Of a stretch of 49,524 bases of DNA, positions 8,227 to 16,506 are shown piece by piece (within the stretch, counting starts at the first letter, position 1; each line of letters opens with the position of its first letter). The position numbers were made by a program, and so were the translations under genes. The DNA comes from Burkholderiales bacterium UBA2647. Lineage in GTDB: Bacteria; Pseudomonadota; Gammaproteobacteria; Burkholderiales; Burkholderiaceae_E. Location: assembly GCA_002359635.1 (NCBI GenBank), contig DENJ01000114.1, positions 5,649 to 55,172 on the forward strand, written 5' to 3'. The notes under the pieces are model-generated. The model was not told where the DNA came from. It did no database searches and saw nothing but the letters and a program-made list of their open reading frames with translations.

Positions 8227-9645
8227 ATGCCGGCAAAGTTGGCCCGCGGGGAGGATTCGTCGGTTCCGAATAAAGCAGCTTCCACGAGACGCTCAACCTC
8301 AGAGCGTCTTGCCGCCAGTTTTAAACAACAAAATGAAGCGATGTCGCCAAGGTTGCTTCGAAGAAGCCTTCACGTCATGCAGGCCGTCATCGATCCTGGT
8401 ATCAGTGAAATCGAGGGTGGCCGGCGTGCCGAGCAACTGGCAAGCATTTACGTTGCATCGAGCCGGGAGAGGAAGGTCGACTTCTGGCGTCTTATGTCTG
8501 AGCAGTTCGGGATCGACAAGACGAAAGCTGAGTTTGAGCGCTTGCGCTATGAGGCAACCCTTGGTACGAGCGACGAGCTGGCTGCGGAGGTCCGATATCG
8601 ACGATCTACCGTCTCTCCAAGACGCCGTCTATTGCAGCGTTTTGCGAATTTTCAGCAAGGGCTGCAGTTCTTGATCGAAATGCGTGCTGAACTTCAGCCG
8701 ATATTGAAATCTGAAAAGCAATTGGCTGCGCTTGATCTCGAGCTCGAGTATATGTTGAGTACCTGGTGCGACATCAGTTTTCTCGAGTTGCACGCAATCA
8801 ACTGGGACTCGCCGGCCTCATTGATTGAGCGGTTGATCAAATATGAAGCTGTTCATGACATACGAAGCTGGTCGGATGTGAAAAAGCGGCTAGAAAGTGA
8901 CCGTCGTTGTTATGGGTTTTTTCACCCTCGCATGCCCGGTATCCCCTTAATCTTTATCGAAGTCGCTCTAATGAATGCAATGCCATCGTCGATCAAGCCA
9001 GTAATCGATGAGGAGCGTTCGTTGGAAGATCAAAAAAGCGCAACCGTTGCGGTCTTTTATTCGATCAGCAACACCCAAGCTGGTCTGCGCGGCATACCCT
9101 TCGGTGATTCCCTCATTAAGCGGGTTGTTGAGGAATTAGCACGCGATTTCCCAAGGCTGAAAACTTTTGTAACACTCTCGCCGATCCCATCCTATCGTCA
9201 ATGGCTATCTAAACAGAGTGATGACCTTTGGCATGTTTTAGATACGAAGCTGATCAAGAGACTCGATTCGGCATTTAAGAGTCATGACTCGAGGAAAGAC
9301 GTTTTCCTGCGACTTTCTGAGAATTTGGGTAATGCAAGCTCGACATTTACGCTTGACGACTCACTTTTGCAAGAAGTCCACCTCAGGTTTGCAGCTCGCT
9401 ATCTTAGTCAGCTCCAAGACAACTTGGAGCCGATCGATCCAGTCGCTCGTTTTCACTTAGGCAATGGTGCAAGAATTGAACGGATTAACTGGTACGCCGA
9501 CCCCTCGACCAAGGGAATGAAACAATCGTATGGCTTGATGGTCAACTATTTGTACGATCTAAAAAAGTTAGATCGAGCGCGCGCGGGGCTTCTTAAAGGA
9601 AAGGTTGCAATGAGTTCCGAGATCGAAAATCTATTGAAGCAATAG
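8227..9645 (+). CDS. Malonyl-CoA decarboxylase
   Basis: A 472-residue member of the MCD (MatA/MLYCD) family that decarboxylates malonyl-CoA to acetyl-CoA in the cytoplasm. An N-terminal helical domain (about 1-190) precedes the GNAT-like catalytic domain. Family motifs are easy to see: FFHPRMPGIPLIFIEVAL, VFYSISNTQAGLRGIPFG, FVTLSPIPSYRQWL (containing the catalytic-serine region), DPVARFHLGNGA (containing the catalytic histidine) and the C-terminal GLMVNYLYDL. No malonyl-CoA synthetase (matB) or transporter gene lies next to it; in rhizobia these are adjacent. It is convergent with fliG. The ribosome site is weak, so the N-terminus is less certain than the rest. Confidence 0.92.
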   Translation: MPAKLARGEDSSVPNKAASTRRSTSERLAASFKQQNEAMSPRLLRRSLHVMQAVIDPGISEIEGGRRAEQLASIYVASSRERKVDFWRLMSEQFGIDKTKAEFERLRYEATLGTSDELAAEVRYRRSTVSPRRRLLQRFANFQQGLQFLIEMRAELQPILKSEKQLAALDLELEYMLSTWCDISFLELHAINWDSPASLIERLIKYEAVHDIRSWSDVKKRLESDRRCYGFFHPRMPGIPLIFIEVALMNAMPSSIKPVIDEERSLEDQKSATVAVFYSISNTQAGLRGIPFGDSLIKRVVEELARDFPRLKTFVTLSPIPSYRQWLSKQSDDLWHVLDTKLIKRLDSAFKSHDSRKDVFLRLSENLGNASSTFTLDDSLLQEVHLRFAARYLSQLQDNLEPIDPVARFHLGNGARIERINWYADPSTKGMKQSYGLMVNYLYDLKKLDRARAGLLKGKVAMSSEIENLLKQ

Positions 9646-9656
9646 TTGCCGAGTTC

Positions 9657-9683
9657 GCTTCATTAAATTCATCACAATGAAGC
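9657..9683. terminator. Possible bidirectional terminator hairpin
   Basis: GCTTCATT (9657-9664) and AATGAAGC (9676-9683) form an 8-bp perfect inverted repeat with an 11-base loop in the gap between the convergent malonyl-CoA decarboxylase and fliG genes. There is no strong T-run on either side, so termination is only suggested by its placement. Confidence 0.3.
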
Positions 9684-9687
9684 CCGC

Positions 9688-10785
9688 TTACAGGAATCCG
9701 GCGTCACCGCCCTCTTTCTTGCGCTCCATAATGATCCGGCCTTCGCTGTGAAGCATGCGCCCGATGTTAAGGATTTGCTTTTGTGAGTCCTCAACATCGG
9801 CAACCTTCGTGGGACCGCGTGCAGCAAGGTCCTCACGCACCGTATCGGCTGCGCGTTTAGCCATATTCTTGAAGATTTTTTCGCGGAGTTTTGGTGAAGC
9901 ACCTTTAAGTGCAACCACCAGCACATCCTGAGTGGTTTCAAGCATAAGCGTCTGAATCGCTTTGTCTTCCAGCTCGATGAGGTCTTCGAAAGTGAACATT
10001 TTCTCAAGAATGGCGTCCGCAAGCGGCACATCGTATTGGCGGATGACGCCAAGTGCTTCCTGATCCATGCCGCCAGAGAGCAGATTGAGAATCTCTGCGG
10101 TAGGAATCACGCCGCCAACACTGGAGCGCTTGGAGTCCTGGGCGCCGATGTTCATCATGGTCTCGTTGAGTTCCTTCAACGCTGCCGGCTGAACCTTTTC
10201 GAGCAAGGCAACCCTTAAAACAACTTCATTGCGAATCTCGGCAGGGAAGAGCTTCAGCAGGGCAGAAGCCTGGGGAGGTTCGTAGAAAGTAATAATCGTG
10301 GCCAGCACCTGAGGATGTTCATTCTTCAAAATCTCATAGGCCACGTCAGGATCGAGGCGTTTGAGCGCATCAAGACCCGACATATCGATGGCTGCTTCGA
10401 GCTTGCCCAGCAGATCCGATGCGCCCTCGGAACCAAGCGCCTTTTGAAGCATGTTCTGCATGAAGGAGTCTGTATCGAAGGCAACCTGGGCATTGCTGAT
10501 GGTGGCTTCCTTGAAGTCGCGCAGTACCTGCAAAAGCATGTCACGGTTCAAGGCGCGCACGATCGCCATCTTGCTCGATATGCGCTGCACTTCGATCGGT
10601 GTTACCTGCCGCAACACGTCCGCGGCGACTTCAGCGCCCACCGAAAGCAAGACCACCGCGGCCTTCGACGCGCCGTCGAGGTCGTCGTAACTCATCGGCG
10701 CTTTGCCCGCCGATTTCGCGCCTTCTTTGATCTGTTCGGCGAGCGATTTCGGTCGCTCAACCTTCACTTCGGTTTCTTCTGCCAC
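9688..10785 (-). CDS. fliG: Flagellar motor switch protein FliG
   Basis: A 365-residue FliG, longer than the 331 of E. coli by an N-terminal extension of about 30 residues. FliG sits on the MS ring, with FliM and FliN in the C ring, and transmits torque from MotA. Seen: the N-terminal FliF-binding domain (GASKAAVVLLSVGAEVAADVL), the middle-domain EHPQ motif (KNEHPQVLATII) and the C-terminal torque helix with charged residues (MFTFEDLIELEDKAIQTLM). All are intact. The start is GTG 10785, 5 bases after GGGAG. No other flagellar gene is visible in the window, whereas fliG normally lies in a fliEFGHIJ operon. It could be a relocated gene or a second copy. Confidence 0.93.
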   Translation of the reverse strand: MAEETEVKVERPKSLAEQIKEGAKSAGKAPMSYDDLDGASKAAVVLLSVGAEVAADVLRQVTPIEVQRISSKMAIVRALNRDMLLQVLRDFKEATISNAQVAFDTDSFMQNMLQKALGSEGASDLLGKLEAAIDMSGLDALKRLDPDVAYEILKNEHPQVLATIITFYEPPQASALLKLFPAEIRNEVVLRVALLEKVQPAALKELNETMMNIGAQDSKRSSVGGVIPTAEILNLLSGGMDQEALGVIRQYDVPLADAILEKMFTFEDLIELEDKAIQTLMLETTQDVLVVALKGASPKLREKIFKNMAKRAADTVREDLAARGPTKVADVEDSQKQILNIGRMLHSEGRIIMERKKEGGDAGFL

Positions 10786-10880
10786 GCCTGCTCCCTTCGG
10801 CTTGCGAGCTCGATGTTTATTAAGCCAGCATCATTGCTAAGTAAAAGCCCTAATCCAGCGCTGCGCCTAAAACTAAAGTA

Positions 10881-10899
10881 GCCGGTCTGCTGCGCCGGC
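10881..10899 (-). terminator. Possible terminator after the TauD-like gene
   Basis: On the minus strand GCCGG and CCGGC pair around a 9-base loop, followed by a T-rich stretch (TACTTTAGTTTT). It sits about 27 bases after the stop of the TauD-like gene and 96 bases before fliG, so it would separate the two transcripts. The stem is short. Confidence 0.3.
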
Positions 10900-10925
10900 C
10901 ACCAATGCCGACAGTATGCAATCGA

Positions 10926-11753
10926 TTAAAAGGGTTTGTCGCCCAAAATCGTTGCCCGATGCATGATGCGACGCTGTGGTAGGTAGTCGGCCGTTGCGTA
11001 ATGCTGAGTGAGCCGATTATCCCAGAAAGCGAGATCGTGTTGCTTCCAGCGCCAGCGGACCGTAAATTCGGGTTTGGCGCTGTGTTCGCGCAAAAAGCCA
11101 AGTACCGCGTCGCTTTCTTTTTTTTGAAGCTCCACGATTCGGCTTGTAAAGCCTTCATTCACAAAGAGCCCCCGGCGTCGGCTGACCGGATGTGTTCTGA
11201 CCACTGGATGGATTACCGGTGGGTGCTTGTCGCGAGCTGCTTCCCAGCGGACGCGTTCCTCGGGGGTTCGCGCGAATCGCCAAGCCGGGAAGGACTGCAG
11301 GAAATCATGTTCAGCACTTAAAGGATCGAGCAAGGCCTGCATGGGGGCCGACAATGCTTCGTAGGCAGCAATACCGCTCGCCCATAAGGTATCGCCCCCG
11401 GAGCTCGGCAAATGTTGTGCCGATAGAATCGCGCCGAGCGGCGGTGTTTCGATAAAAGTGACGTCGGTGTGCCAATTATCGTTATCGGGCGGGTTTTCCA
11501 TCGAGGTATCGAGCAGGATGATTTCCGGAACCTCCGGATGCTGCGGATATACTGGATGGATATGCAGTTCACCGAAGGCCGCTGCAAGATCACGCTGCTG
11601 GTGCGCCGTGATGTCTTGTCCTTCAAAGAAAAGGACATGATGCTGGATCAAAGCCTCGTGTAATTGTGTCCTGTCTTCGGCGTTGAGCGCTTTGCTTAAA
11701 TCAATGCCGTTCACTAAAGCCCCTATCGCAGGGCCAAGGGGTTGAAGATGCAT
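10926..11753 (-). CDS. TauD/TfdA family Fe(II)/2-oxoglutarate dioxygenase
   Basis: A 275-residue non-haem iron dioxygenase (TauD has 283). The family hydroxylates taurine, alkyl sulfates, 2,4-D and related compounds with release of succinate and CO2; the substrate here cannot be told. Seen: the iron-binding HxD in NWHTDVTFIETPP, the GGDTLWAS strand, and the distal histidine with the 2-oxoglutarate-binding arginine in TQHYATADYLPQRRIMHRATI. ATG 11753, 9 bases after AAGGAG, is chosen over an upstream in-frame start at 11846. No sulfonate transporter genes are adjacent. It is divergent from the DUF2076 gene. Confidence 0.9.
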   Translation of the reverse strand: MHLQPLGPAIGALVNGIDLSKALNAEDRTQLHEALIQHHVLFFEGQDITAHQQRDLAAAFGELHIHPVYPQHPEVPEIILLDTSMENPPDNDNWHTDVTFIETPPLGAILSAQHLPSSGGDTLWASGIAAYEALSAPMQALLDPLSAEHDFLQSFPAWRFARTPEERVRWEAARDKHPPVIHPVVRTHPVSRRRGLFVNEGFTSRIVELQKKESDAVLGFLREHSAKPEFTVRWRWKQHDLAFWDNRLTQHYATADYLPQRRIMHRATILGDKPF

Positions 11754-11894
11754 GGGGCTGAACTCCTTATCAGTCGACGAGTGTATCGGACGATCGGCAC
11801 AAAACTTTATAGAACGAAGGCCAAGCTGCCGGACCTTTTTCATCATACGGTTATTCGTTTGGCACTATGTTTATGCTTTTTTGGACGCTCGCTT

Positions 11895-12482
11895 ATGAAC
11901 ACGCAAGAAGAGCAGCAATTGATCCGGTTTCTCAACGGCCTGGTACAGACCAAGCCGCCAGATATTGACTTTCAGGCCCAAGCGCTGATTGACCAGGCTT
12001 TTGCCAAACAACCACACGCTGCATACCTTCTTACCCAGCGCAGTCTGGCGCTCAGCATGGCCGTCGAAGCCGCGCAGCGCCGCATCGCTCAGCTCGAGGA
12101 GGCCGCAAGTAGCCCTGTAAGCTCAAATCAATGGGGGCGGCAGGCAGGCCTTGAAAGGCCCCAGCAAGCCCGGCTCGCAGGGCAGGGCCTTGCAGCGCAG
12201 ACTCAGGCGCCAGTGCAAGCTCAGGCTGCTCAAAGCTCCTGGTCGCAAGGGCTCATGGGCAGTCTTCTTGGCGCTGCTGCTGGCGTGATGATCGGGCAAG
12301 CCCTCTGGCAAGGCATGAACAATATGTTTACGCAGCCGGCTGACACGCCTGGCGATGGATTTGGATCGAGTCATCAAAGCCTCGATGCAGGATCAGGCCA
12401 ACAGGCGCAAAGCGACTGGGGGAGCGGGCTTTCCGTTGACGAAGGCGCATTCGACGGAGGTGAGGGCGATGACTGGATCTAA
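11895..12482 (+). CDS. DUF2076 family protein
   Basis: A 195-residue protein. The N-terminal 75 residues (EEQQLIRFLNGL, then LIDQAFAKQPHAAYLLTQRSLALSMAV, then RIAQLEE) form the conserved helical part of DUF2076 (COG3416). A Gln/Ala-rich linker, one hydrophobic glycine/alanine segment (LMGSLLGAAAGVMIGQALW) and an acidic Gly/Asp tail follow. The function of the family is unknown; the hydrophobic segment suggests membrane association. ATG 11895 matches the family's start, while a start at 11742 would add an unrelated extension. The stop overlaps the next gene's start by 14 bases, so the two are coupled. Confidence 0.8.
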   Translation: MNTQEEQQLIRFLNGLVQTKPPDIDFQAQALIDQAFAKQPHAAYLLTQRSLALSMAVEAAQRRIAQLEEAASSPVSSNQWGRQAGLERPQQARLAGQGLAAQTQAPVQAQAAQSSWSQGLMGSLLGAAAGVMIGQALWQGMNNMFTQPADTPGDGFGSSHQSLDAGSGQQAQSDWGSGLSVDEGAFDGGEGDDWI

Positions 12483-12960
12483 TCAATTCTCGGTGGCTTT
12501 TTTCGTCAAGCGATTGCTTGCCTGCACACTTGCCTGGAACCTTCTGATGGCGCCAGCACTGGCAGCTTCTGACACCAGCAGTGTGGCTGCAAGTAAGCCT
12601 GAAAACGCTTGGCTCAAGCGGGTACCTGACTTAATCGCGAAGGGCGAGATTAAGAAAGCACTCGACGACTTAATGGCAGACCAGCAACGCGATAATGCTG
12701 ACTGGCACAACCTGATGGGTTTTGCCTACCGTAAGCAACAGCCGCCCGATATTCCGCGTTCCGAGTCACATTATCGGGAAGCATTGAAGATCAAGCCTGA
12801 TCATCGTGGCGCACTCGAATACTATGGTGAACTATTGTTGATGAAAAACGATCTGCCAGGGGCCGAGGAAATGCTCAAACGCCTGAGCAAGGCCTGTTTT
12901 TTCGGTTGTGAAGAGTTGAGCGATCTAAAGAAGGCAATTGAGGCTTTCAAGCGGCGATAA
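12469..12960 (+). CDS. Exported TPR-repeat protein
   Basis: A 163-residue protein. Residues 1-34 form a signal peptide (hydrophobic FVKRLLACTLAWNLLMAPALA). The mature part has two to three degenerate tetratricopeptide repeats: IKKALDDLMADQQRDNADWHNLMGFAYR, then SHYREALKIKPDHRGALEYYGELLLM, then LPGAEEMLKRL. Two cysteines near the C-terminus (ACFFGCEEL) could form a disulfide. It is probably a periplasmic protein-protein interaction module. ATG 12469 lies 8 bases after GGAGG and fixes the start within the end of the DUF2076 gene. The 12993 gene follows after 32 bases. Confidence 0.8.
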   Translation: MTGSNQFSVAFFVKRLLACTLAWNLLMAPALAASDTSSVAASKPENAWLKRVPDLIAKGEIKKALDDLMADQQRDNADWHNLMGFAYRKQQPPDIPRSESHYREALKIKPDHRGALEYYGELLLMKNDLPGAEEMLKRLSKACFFGCEELSDLKKAIEAFKRR

Positions 12961-12992
12961 GACTTGGTGGCTGCGACCTGCGACTGCCGACC

Positions 12993-14126
12993 ATGCTAAC
13001 GCGATTATTGTTTGGACTGATCGACCGGATCGAACTCAATGACCCTGCGTTGTTGGGCGTACGCCTAACAGCCTTGGAGGCGTTTCGTGAAAGTTTTCCG
13101 GATATTCTTGTCAGTGGCGATGAAAGCGGTCAGTACTATCTTCAGTATCAGCGCTACGGTATTAAGATATGTATATGTTATAGAACGAAAAAAGAGCTTT
13201 TCCAGGGTATGAGCAGTTTGCAAGGCGAGCAAGGCTTGGATGAGCTGCAATGGGTTCGATTTCACACCGAGCAATCAAAGTCAAACATTCCTTACCTGTA
13301 CAGCAGGGAACACGATATCAAGCAGTATGAGCATTTTGATCGGGACCTTAGCAATGCGGTGCTCGCTGTTGACTGGTTCTGCAAAACATACGGCACCGAG
13401 GATCTTCGGACTTCACCGGATCCGGCTGTTGATGCAAAGGTTTATCACGCCCTTCGACATCGCGGCGTTTTCGAGACATCCCGCACGGACGGGACTTCGG
13501 AAGCATCGCGGCTACCGGGCTGGGACTGGTTGTGGCAGTCTTGGGAACTATCTCAAGTGTTATACGAACTCGGTATAGCGTCAAGATTTGAGCCTTGGCG
13601 TTTTTCCGAGATGGGCAGCAACCCCTACGAGCAGCCCAATCCAGACTATGTGAAGACCGATGATGACCTCTGGCGCTTTGACAAAACGCTTGAGGTTTTG
13701 ATGGCTGTGATGAAGCGATCCTCGGGTGGCAGTGCCTACACCGTAGCCGACTTTGATATTGAATTGATCGGGCGCTTCCGTCAGTTCCTGCCAAATCTTG
13801 AGGCGCGTGAGCGTTTTCTTGATGAGATGTATCACCTCGGGGGCCATGCTGTTTATTCGCCTGAGATGATGTCGCAATTGCTCAACGCCTGCGACATCCC
13901 TTGCCGGGTGACCGATTGGAGCGTTATCGTTTTTGATAATGTTGAGATCCGCATTACAGAACCCGAATGGGGTAAACCGGGTATTTACGCCACCGATATT
14001 GTGAGCGCTGCGATTAAACAATATGGCTATACTATTGAAACAAAACTGAGCGGGCGCGGCTTTCGCCACAGGGATTTGCTCTCCAAGCTGGCGAGTAAAT
14101 GGGGCATTAAACGGGATTATGTTTAG
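12993..14126 (+). CDS. Unknown 377-residue protein
   Basis: I do not recognise this protein. It is soluble by appearance, with no signal peptide or membrane helix, and is rich in Trp, Tyr, Phe and acidic residues. Notable stretches are GWDWLWQSWELSQVLYELGIASRFEPWRF in the middle, a region of alternating hydrophobic strands near the C-terminus (VTDWSVIVFDNVEIRITEPEWG) and a helical end with several Lys/Arg. The codon use looks like that of its neighbours and the frame is uninterrupted for 1.1 kb, so it is very likely real. It lies in a possible operon after the DUF2076 and TPR genes, and a Bug-type binding protein follows 65 bases later. Confidence 0.7.
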   Translation: MLTRLLFGLIDRIELNDPALLGVRLTALEAFRESFPDILVSGDESGQYYLQYQRYGIKICICYRTKKELFQGMSSLQGEQGLDELQWVRFHTEQSKSNIPYLYSREHDIKQYEHFDRDLSNAVLAVDWFCKTYGTEDLRTSPDPAVDAKVYHALRHRGVFETSRTDGTSEASRLPGWDWLWQSWELSQVLYELGIASRFEPWRFSEMGSNPYEQPNPDYVKTDDDLWRFDKTLEVLMAVMKRSSGGSAYTVADFDIELIGRFRQFLPNLEARERFLDEMYHLGGHAVYSPEMMSQLLNACDIPCRVTDWSVIVFDNVEIRITEPEWGKPGIYATDIVSAAIKQYGYTIETKLSGRGFRHRDLLSKLASKWGIKRDYV

Positions 14127-14191
14127 CTAGGCAGGCTTGCTGATCGCTGAGGCAATTTCGCCAGATCTCTACTCAAGGGTGGTATCACATT

Positions 14192-15163
14192 ATGAAAATG
14201 CGACGAAGCGGTTTTTTCCTCAGCCTATGGCTTTGCCTTGTTGTCGGCCTTTGGCATGAAGTAGGCTTTGCCCAGCTTTGTCCTGCTGCGAATCTGAAGT
14301 ATTGGCAAGCCTTCCCGCCGGGCGGGGAGTCGGATTTGTCGGCCCGCCATCAGCAGACTGTTCTAAAAAGAAGATGCCCGGCGATTGAGACCATTGTGCA
14401 ATACAAGGCAGGCGCTGGTGGCGCACTGATGTGGAGCACGATGAATAGCCTTGCAGGTGACGGCCTGACGGTCGTTGGGATAAATCTGCCACACACGGTA
14501 CTTCAACCGATGGAAGGATCGGTGCAATACAAAACCGAAGATATAACCCCGGTGTTCTGGTTCCACTACACGCCCGACGCTTTGATTGTTCCCGAGCAAA
14601 GCCCTATCAAGTCTTTTGCCGATTTTGTGAAGACTGCTCGAGGCAACCCAGGCAAACTGAGCCTTGGGGGATCGGGTTTGAATTCGGCAAACCATGCGGC
14701 ACACGAGAGACTCAATCGCGACTTTGCGCTCAAGACCACTTATGTGCCTTTTAAGGGTACAGGCGACATGGCCACCTCGGTGATTGGTGCGCATATTGAT
14801 GGCGTGATGTCCTACACAGCTTTTGCCGTGAATAATCGAGGCAAGGTGAGAGCGCTCGCAGTGGCCATGGAGAAGCGGCATCCGCTTTTACCCGATGTTC
14901 CAACATTTAAGGAACTGGGCGTTGATTGGGTCGACGGTGCGTTTCGAGGCATCGGTGTCCCAAAGTCAACACCGATCGAAGCTCGTCGCCGGCTCGGTGA
15001 ACTTTGGGCGAGTCTTAATGCTGAGCCGGAAATGAAGGAACTCGCTGCGAGAAGTGGTTTCGAGCTCGTGAACATCGGTCCTGAGCAAATGGATGCCTTC
15101 ATGCGGGAGCGTATCCGAACCTACTCAGAGGTCGCCAAGCAAATGGGACTGGGTAACAAGTAG
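14192..15163 (+). CDS. Bug/TctC-type periplasmic substrate-binding protein
   Basis: A 323-residue protein with a signal peptide (residues 1-27, ending GFA). The Bug family binds carboxylates or amides and is related to TctC of tripartite tricarboxylate transporters. Family signatures seen: QYKAGAGGALMWSTMNS, VPFKGTGDMATSVIGAHIDGVMS and LPDVPTFKELGVDWVDGAFRGIGVP. The usual aspartate of the first loop (GGGTD-like) is replaced by FPPGGESDL, and an extra Cys pair (CP...RRCP) occurs near the N-terminus of the mature protein. It is an orphan, with no tctAB membrane genes nearby. AGGGTGG precedes ATG 14192. The ligand is unknown. Confidence 0.88.
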   Translation: MKMRRSGFFLSLWLCLVVGLWHEVGFAQLCPAANLKYWQAFPPGGESDLSARHQQTVLKRRCPAIETIVQYKAGAGGALMWSTMNSLAGDGLTVVGINLPHTVLQPMEGSVQYKTEDITPVFWFHYTPDALIVPEQSPIKSFADFVKTARGNPGKLSLGGSGLNSANHAAHERLNRDFALKTTYVPFKGTGDMATSVIGAHIDGVMSYTAFAVNNRGKVRALAVAMEKRHPLLPDVPTFKELGVDWVDGAFRGIGVPKSTPIEARRRLGELWASLNAEPEMKELAARSGFELVNIGPEQMDAFMRERIRTYSEVAKQMGLGNK

Positions 15164-15200
15164 GGTTGCGACGAGCCCTGGCTTAGGGGCTTGAGGAAGG

Positions 15201-15305
15201 CGGCTAGAGTACAGACGGCTCGGGCACAGTAGGCTGGGGTACGGTAGGCTCGGGTACGGTAGGCTAGGGTACAGACGGCTCGGGTACGGTAGGCTCGGGT
15301 TCCGA
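15201..15305. repeat. 15-bp minisatellite, seven units, spanning the 3' end of a gene
   Basis: Seven units of 15 bases with consensus AGGCTCGGGTACGGT lie exactly end to end. On the minus strand they encode the pentapeptide TVPEP/SVPEP as the tail of the alpha-hydroxy-acid dehydrogenase. In two units a glutamate codon has become TAG: 15264-15266 is the present stop and 15204-15206 is another in-frame stop 20 codons later. Units between the stops remain open in frame. Confidence 0.9.
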
Positions 15306-16442
15306 AGCTAAGGTGCATTCAGCCAGAGACGAGAGTCCGGTTTTGCCGAGCAGCGCCAGTGTGATGCTGACATCGTTGCTCAGTGTCTTCCACCACTGCT
15401 CGAGCCCGGGTCCTGCACCTGCCGCCACGGCGTATTGCATCGATCGACCTAAAAATACAAAGTTTGCGCCCATCGCATAAGCCTTCACGATATCTTCACC
15501 GCTTCGAATACCACTGTCATAAAAAAGAGGGTAGTCGTTGCCCACCGCGGTTCTGATGGCTCTAAGTTGTAGAATCGGTGGTGGTAAGGCGTCGAGCTGA
15601 CGTCCGCCGTGCCCGGAGACCTGGATAGCGTCGACCCCTTCCTTGCTTAATCGCAAGGCATCCTCAACAGACGTAATGCCTTTGGCGATCAGTTTCCCCG
15701 GCCAGCGATCACGGATTTGCCTGAGCGTTGTCCAATCGGCTTTCCCTCGACTTGCCGTCCGTTCGAAATGAAAGCCCTCGGCAGCAAAATTAGCCATCCC
15801 GGGTATGCCTGCCAGTACCTGCCCGAAAGTCCAACGCGGGTGAGTGAGCAAATCGAATAGTTGCCTGGGGCCTATGCGAAACGGTATGGTGAAACCATGG
15901 CGTTGATCAAGCGGGCGGCGCGCCACCTCAGGAACGTCAAGCGTGAGCACTAGGTTGCTGTAGCCTGCGTGCTTTGCTCGATCGATGAGCTTGAATGTTT
16001 GCGTCCCGTCACCGCTGAAGTAAAGCTGGAACCAGGCACAGCCCTCCGACCATTCGATCAATTGCTCAAGTGTTGACGAGGACATGGTCGACACGCCAAG
16101 CGGTGTTTTGTACTTGGCTGAAAGCTTTGCCAGGCAGCGGTCAGCCTCCGGCGCTGCGAGGTTGCACATGGCCATCGGACTAACCCCGAAGGGCAGCAAG
16201 CACTTGCTCCCGAAGACAGCTACCGACAGATCACGCATCGAGACATCGACAAGCACGCGGGGCTGTAGGCGAACACTTGCCAAGGCTGAAAGATTGAGCG
16301 ATTCGCCAAAGCCTGTACCGGCAGTGCCGTCGATATAGTCAAAGACCATACGTGGCAGACGGCGTCTGGCTATCGCTCGCGCATCCTCATAGCTATAAAG
16401 TTGTTGTTGAAACACTAGGGCCTTTTCGGACCGGATTGCCAA
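15264..16442 (-). CDS. FMN-dependent alpha-hydroxy-acid dehydrogenase/oxidase
   Basis: A 392-residue TIM-barrel flavoenzyme of the LldD / glycolate oxidase / mandelate dehydrogenase family, oxidising a 2-hydroxy acid to a 2-oxo acid. Seen: the N-terminal YIDGTAGTGFGES, FGVSPMAM, FQLYFSGDG, the FMN-binding KLIAKGITSVEDA, the active-site VSGHGGRQLDALPP (catalytic His, substrate-binding Arg; the usual Asn is Gly here) and YDSGIRSGEDIVKAYAMGANFVFLGR. The exact substrate cannot be told. The last residues (EPEPTVPEPSVP) are encoded by the minisatellite. The start is a TTG at 16442; GTG 16415 is an alternative. It lies 64 bases downstream of a TRAP operon, suggesting that the transporter imports its substrate. 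Confidence 0.88.
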   Translation of the reverse strand: MAIRSEKALVFQQQLYSYEDARAIARRRLPRMVFDYIDGTAGTGFGESLNLSALASVRLQPRVLVDVSMRDLSVAVFGSKCLLPFGVSPMAMCNLAAPEADRCLAKLSAKYKTPLGVSTMSSSTLEQLIEWSEGCAWFQLYFSGDGTQTFKLIDRAKHAGYSNLVLTLDVPEVARRPLDQRHGFTIPFRIGPRQLFDLLTHPRWTFGQVLAGIPGMANFAAEGFHFERTASRGKADWTTLRQIRDRWPGKLIAKGITSVEDALRLSKEGVDAIQVSGHGGRQLDALPPPILQLRAIRTAVGNDYPLFYDSGIRSGEDIVKAYAMGANFVFLGRSMQYAVAAGAGPGLEQWWKTLSNDVSITLALLGKTGLSSLAECTLASEPEPTVPEPSVP

Positions 16443-16506
16443 GCCTGCGGCGAAATCGGGCGAGCAGCCATCATGCTTTGCACCCGAATGCGCAAAGCGA
16501 AAAGCC

